Of a DNA stretch of 64,000 nt, positions 63,279-64,000 are shown in pieces. Positions within the stretch are counted from its first letter, which is position 1; each line of letters opens with the position of its first letter. Location of the stretch: the NCBI RefSeq assembly GCF_007096385.1, contig NZ_VJWL01000001.1:1-64000 (forward strand). The letters are read 5' to 3'. A program made the translations under genes and the position numbers. The notes under the pieces were generated by a model. The model was not told where the DNA came from. It made no database searches and saw only the letters and a list, made by a program, of their open reading frames with translations. Source of the stretch: Aliidiomarina halalkaliphila. GTDB lineage: Bacteria > Pseudomonadota > Gammaproteobacteria > Enterobacterales > Alteromonadaceae.

Positions 63279-64000
63279 ATGGTTGAACAACAGCTATTGC
63301 AACACGCTCGAACGCTTTCCGACCGCTTAGTGCAACTTCAGTCGCCCATTCGAATCCTTGATGCGATTAATTGGGATCGCAGTATTCGCGAGGAGTTTTT
63401 TGCCAATAAAGCGCAAAAGAACCCAGCGGTTGATCGCGACTATTATCAACGTAAACCTCTGGGCTTTGATCCGGTAGCCTTGCGGCACGAGTTAGCTGAG
63501 TTGCAGCGAGATATTACCCGCCAGTTAGGGCGCCTTAGCCCGATCGCGCAATTAATGAGCCGTGCCTGCCGGGAGTATCGCGATGTGGTGCGTATGTTGG
63601 AAGCCCGCGGCACGCCAGAATTTCACGAGTTATCCGTGGAGCTATTTGGGCATCCAGATGACGTGTTTCACGCCAATGAACCGTCGTTGGTAGAGCTGGC
63701 GCATATGCTTCAGGCGCCACTGGACTCATTGCTAGCGAGTGACGCATTGCCTGAAGAAAGTAAAAACATTGATGCGGCAGACGCGGTAAAGCAATTACAG
63801 TCGCAGCTCAATGCCAGTATGGGCGGAGTCGACGTACAAGTGATGTTATCCGACGGTATCGTGAGTGATGCGGCGGCGGGTAGTGACCGAATAAAGCTGA
63901 ACCAGGATGTACGTTTTTCCCAACGGGAACTCGATATATTGGAGGTGCACGAAGGCTGGATTCACGTAGGAACCACGCAGAATGGATTACGCCAACCGTA
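63279..64000 (+). CDS. DUF1704 / QEGLA-motif protein (partial, runs off the right edge)
   Basis: The frame starts at ATG 63279 and stays open to the window end, giving ~240 residues of a longer protein. The sequence ends with EVHEGWIHVGTTQNGLRQP, a hallmark of DUF1704 (flavohemoglobin expression-modulating QEGLA motif) proteins. HEGWIH fits the HExxxH metal motif of the related eukaryotic tyrosine carboxypeptidase MATCAP, so a metallopeptidase role is plausible. No Shine-Dalgarno stands out. The C-terminal part is not in the window. Confidence 0.82.
   Translation, partial: MVEQQLLQHARTLSDRLVQLQSPIRILDAINWDRSIREEFFANKAQKNPAVDRDYYQRKPLGFDPVALRHELAELQRDITRQLGRLSPIAQLMSRACREYRDVVRMLEARGTPEFHELSVELFGHPDDVFHANEPSLVELAHMLQAPLDSLLASDALPEESKNIDAADAVKQLQSQLNASMGGVDVQVMLSDGIVSDAAAGSDRIKLNQDVRFSQRELDILEVHEGWIHVGTTQNGLRQP

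Overview
The window reads as chromosomal DNA of a marine gammaproteobacterium. The synteny blocks asd-fimV-truA-accD-folC-dedD-cvpA-purF and yfcL-mnmC-fabB, a Na+-pumping NADH dehydrogenase operon, FabV and MiaE point to Alteromonadales. I think Idiomarinaceae (Idiomarina/Pseudidiomarina-like) is most likely, but that is judged from protein resemblance recalled from memory, not from a search. Coding density is high and no insertion sequence, prophage, integrase or CRISPR array was seen.

Layout. 1-660 is the 3' end of an rRNA operon (23S tail, 5S, terminator) followed by a palindrome-rich stretch that resembles decayed 5S sequence and ends in a second terminator. 0.7-3.5 kb holds a DUF4870 membrane protein, an AlkB-like dioxygenase overlapping a BolA-family protein, and the enoyl-ACP reductase FabV. 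3.7-10.6 kb is the complete nqrABCDEF operon followed by a divergent ApbE-like lipoprotein and the maturation factor nqrM; an intrinsic terminator lies inside the first codons of the ApbE-like gene. 10.7-16.2 kb contains a cysteine desulfurase-rhodanese fusion, a divergent pair of exported proteins related to families named from cyanobacterial photosynthesis (Ycf48-like propeller and CpeT/CpcT-like), an S1/P1 nuclease and a YciK-type reductase. 16.4-34.3 kb is mostly housekeeping and envelope genes: a VolA-like lipoprotein lipase, SohB, a dicarboxylate symporter, MiaE, LpxH, PpiB, a LOG-family protein, CysS, an M17 aminopeptidase, a BamE-like lipoprotein, a thioesterase, a ZnuD-like His/Asp-rich TonB receptor behind a candidate Zur box, an M28 peptidase lipoprotein, a HIT protein and FldB.

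34.4-48.4 kb carries yfcL, mnmC, fabB, pdxB, asd, a short fimV, truA, accD, folC, dedD, cvpA, purF and a TraB/GumN-family protein. After astB and topA, 52.8-61.6 kb is a compact type IVb pilus operon of the R64 PilL-V type: TcpQ-like protein, lipoprotein secretin, PilO2-like, PilP-like, PilQ ATPase, PilR platform, a pilin with an unusually long leader, a 72-residue mini-pilin, a PilV-like tip protein and a TadE-like pseudopilin. It has no prepilin peptidase, lytic transglycosylase or shufflon recombinase. The window closes with folD, a Pro-Arg-His-Pro tRNA cluster and the first two thirds of a DUF1704 gene that runs off the right edge.

The most distinctive points are the pilus operon with its unusual minor subunits, the terminator that encodes a signal peptide downstream of nqrF together with the apparently degenerate ApbE-like protein, the zinc receptor with its Zur-like operator, the desulfurase-rhodanese fusion and the Ycf48/CpeT-like pair.
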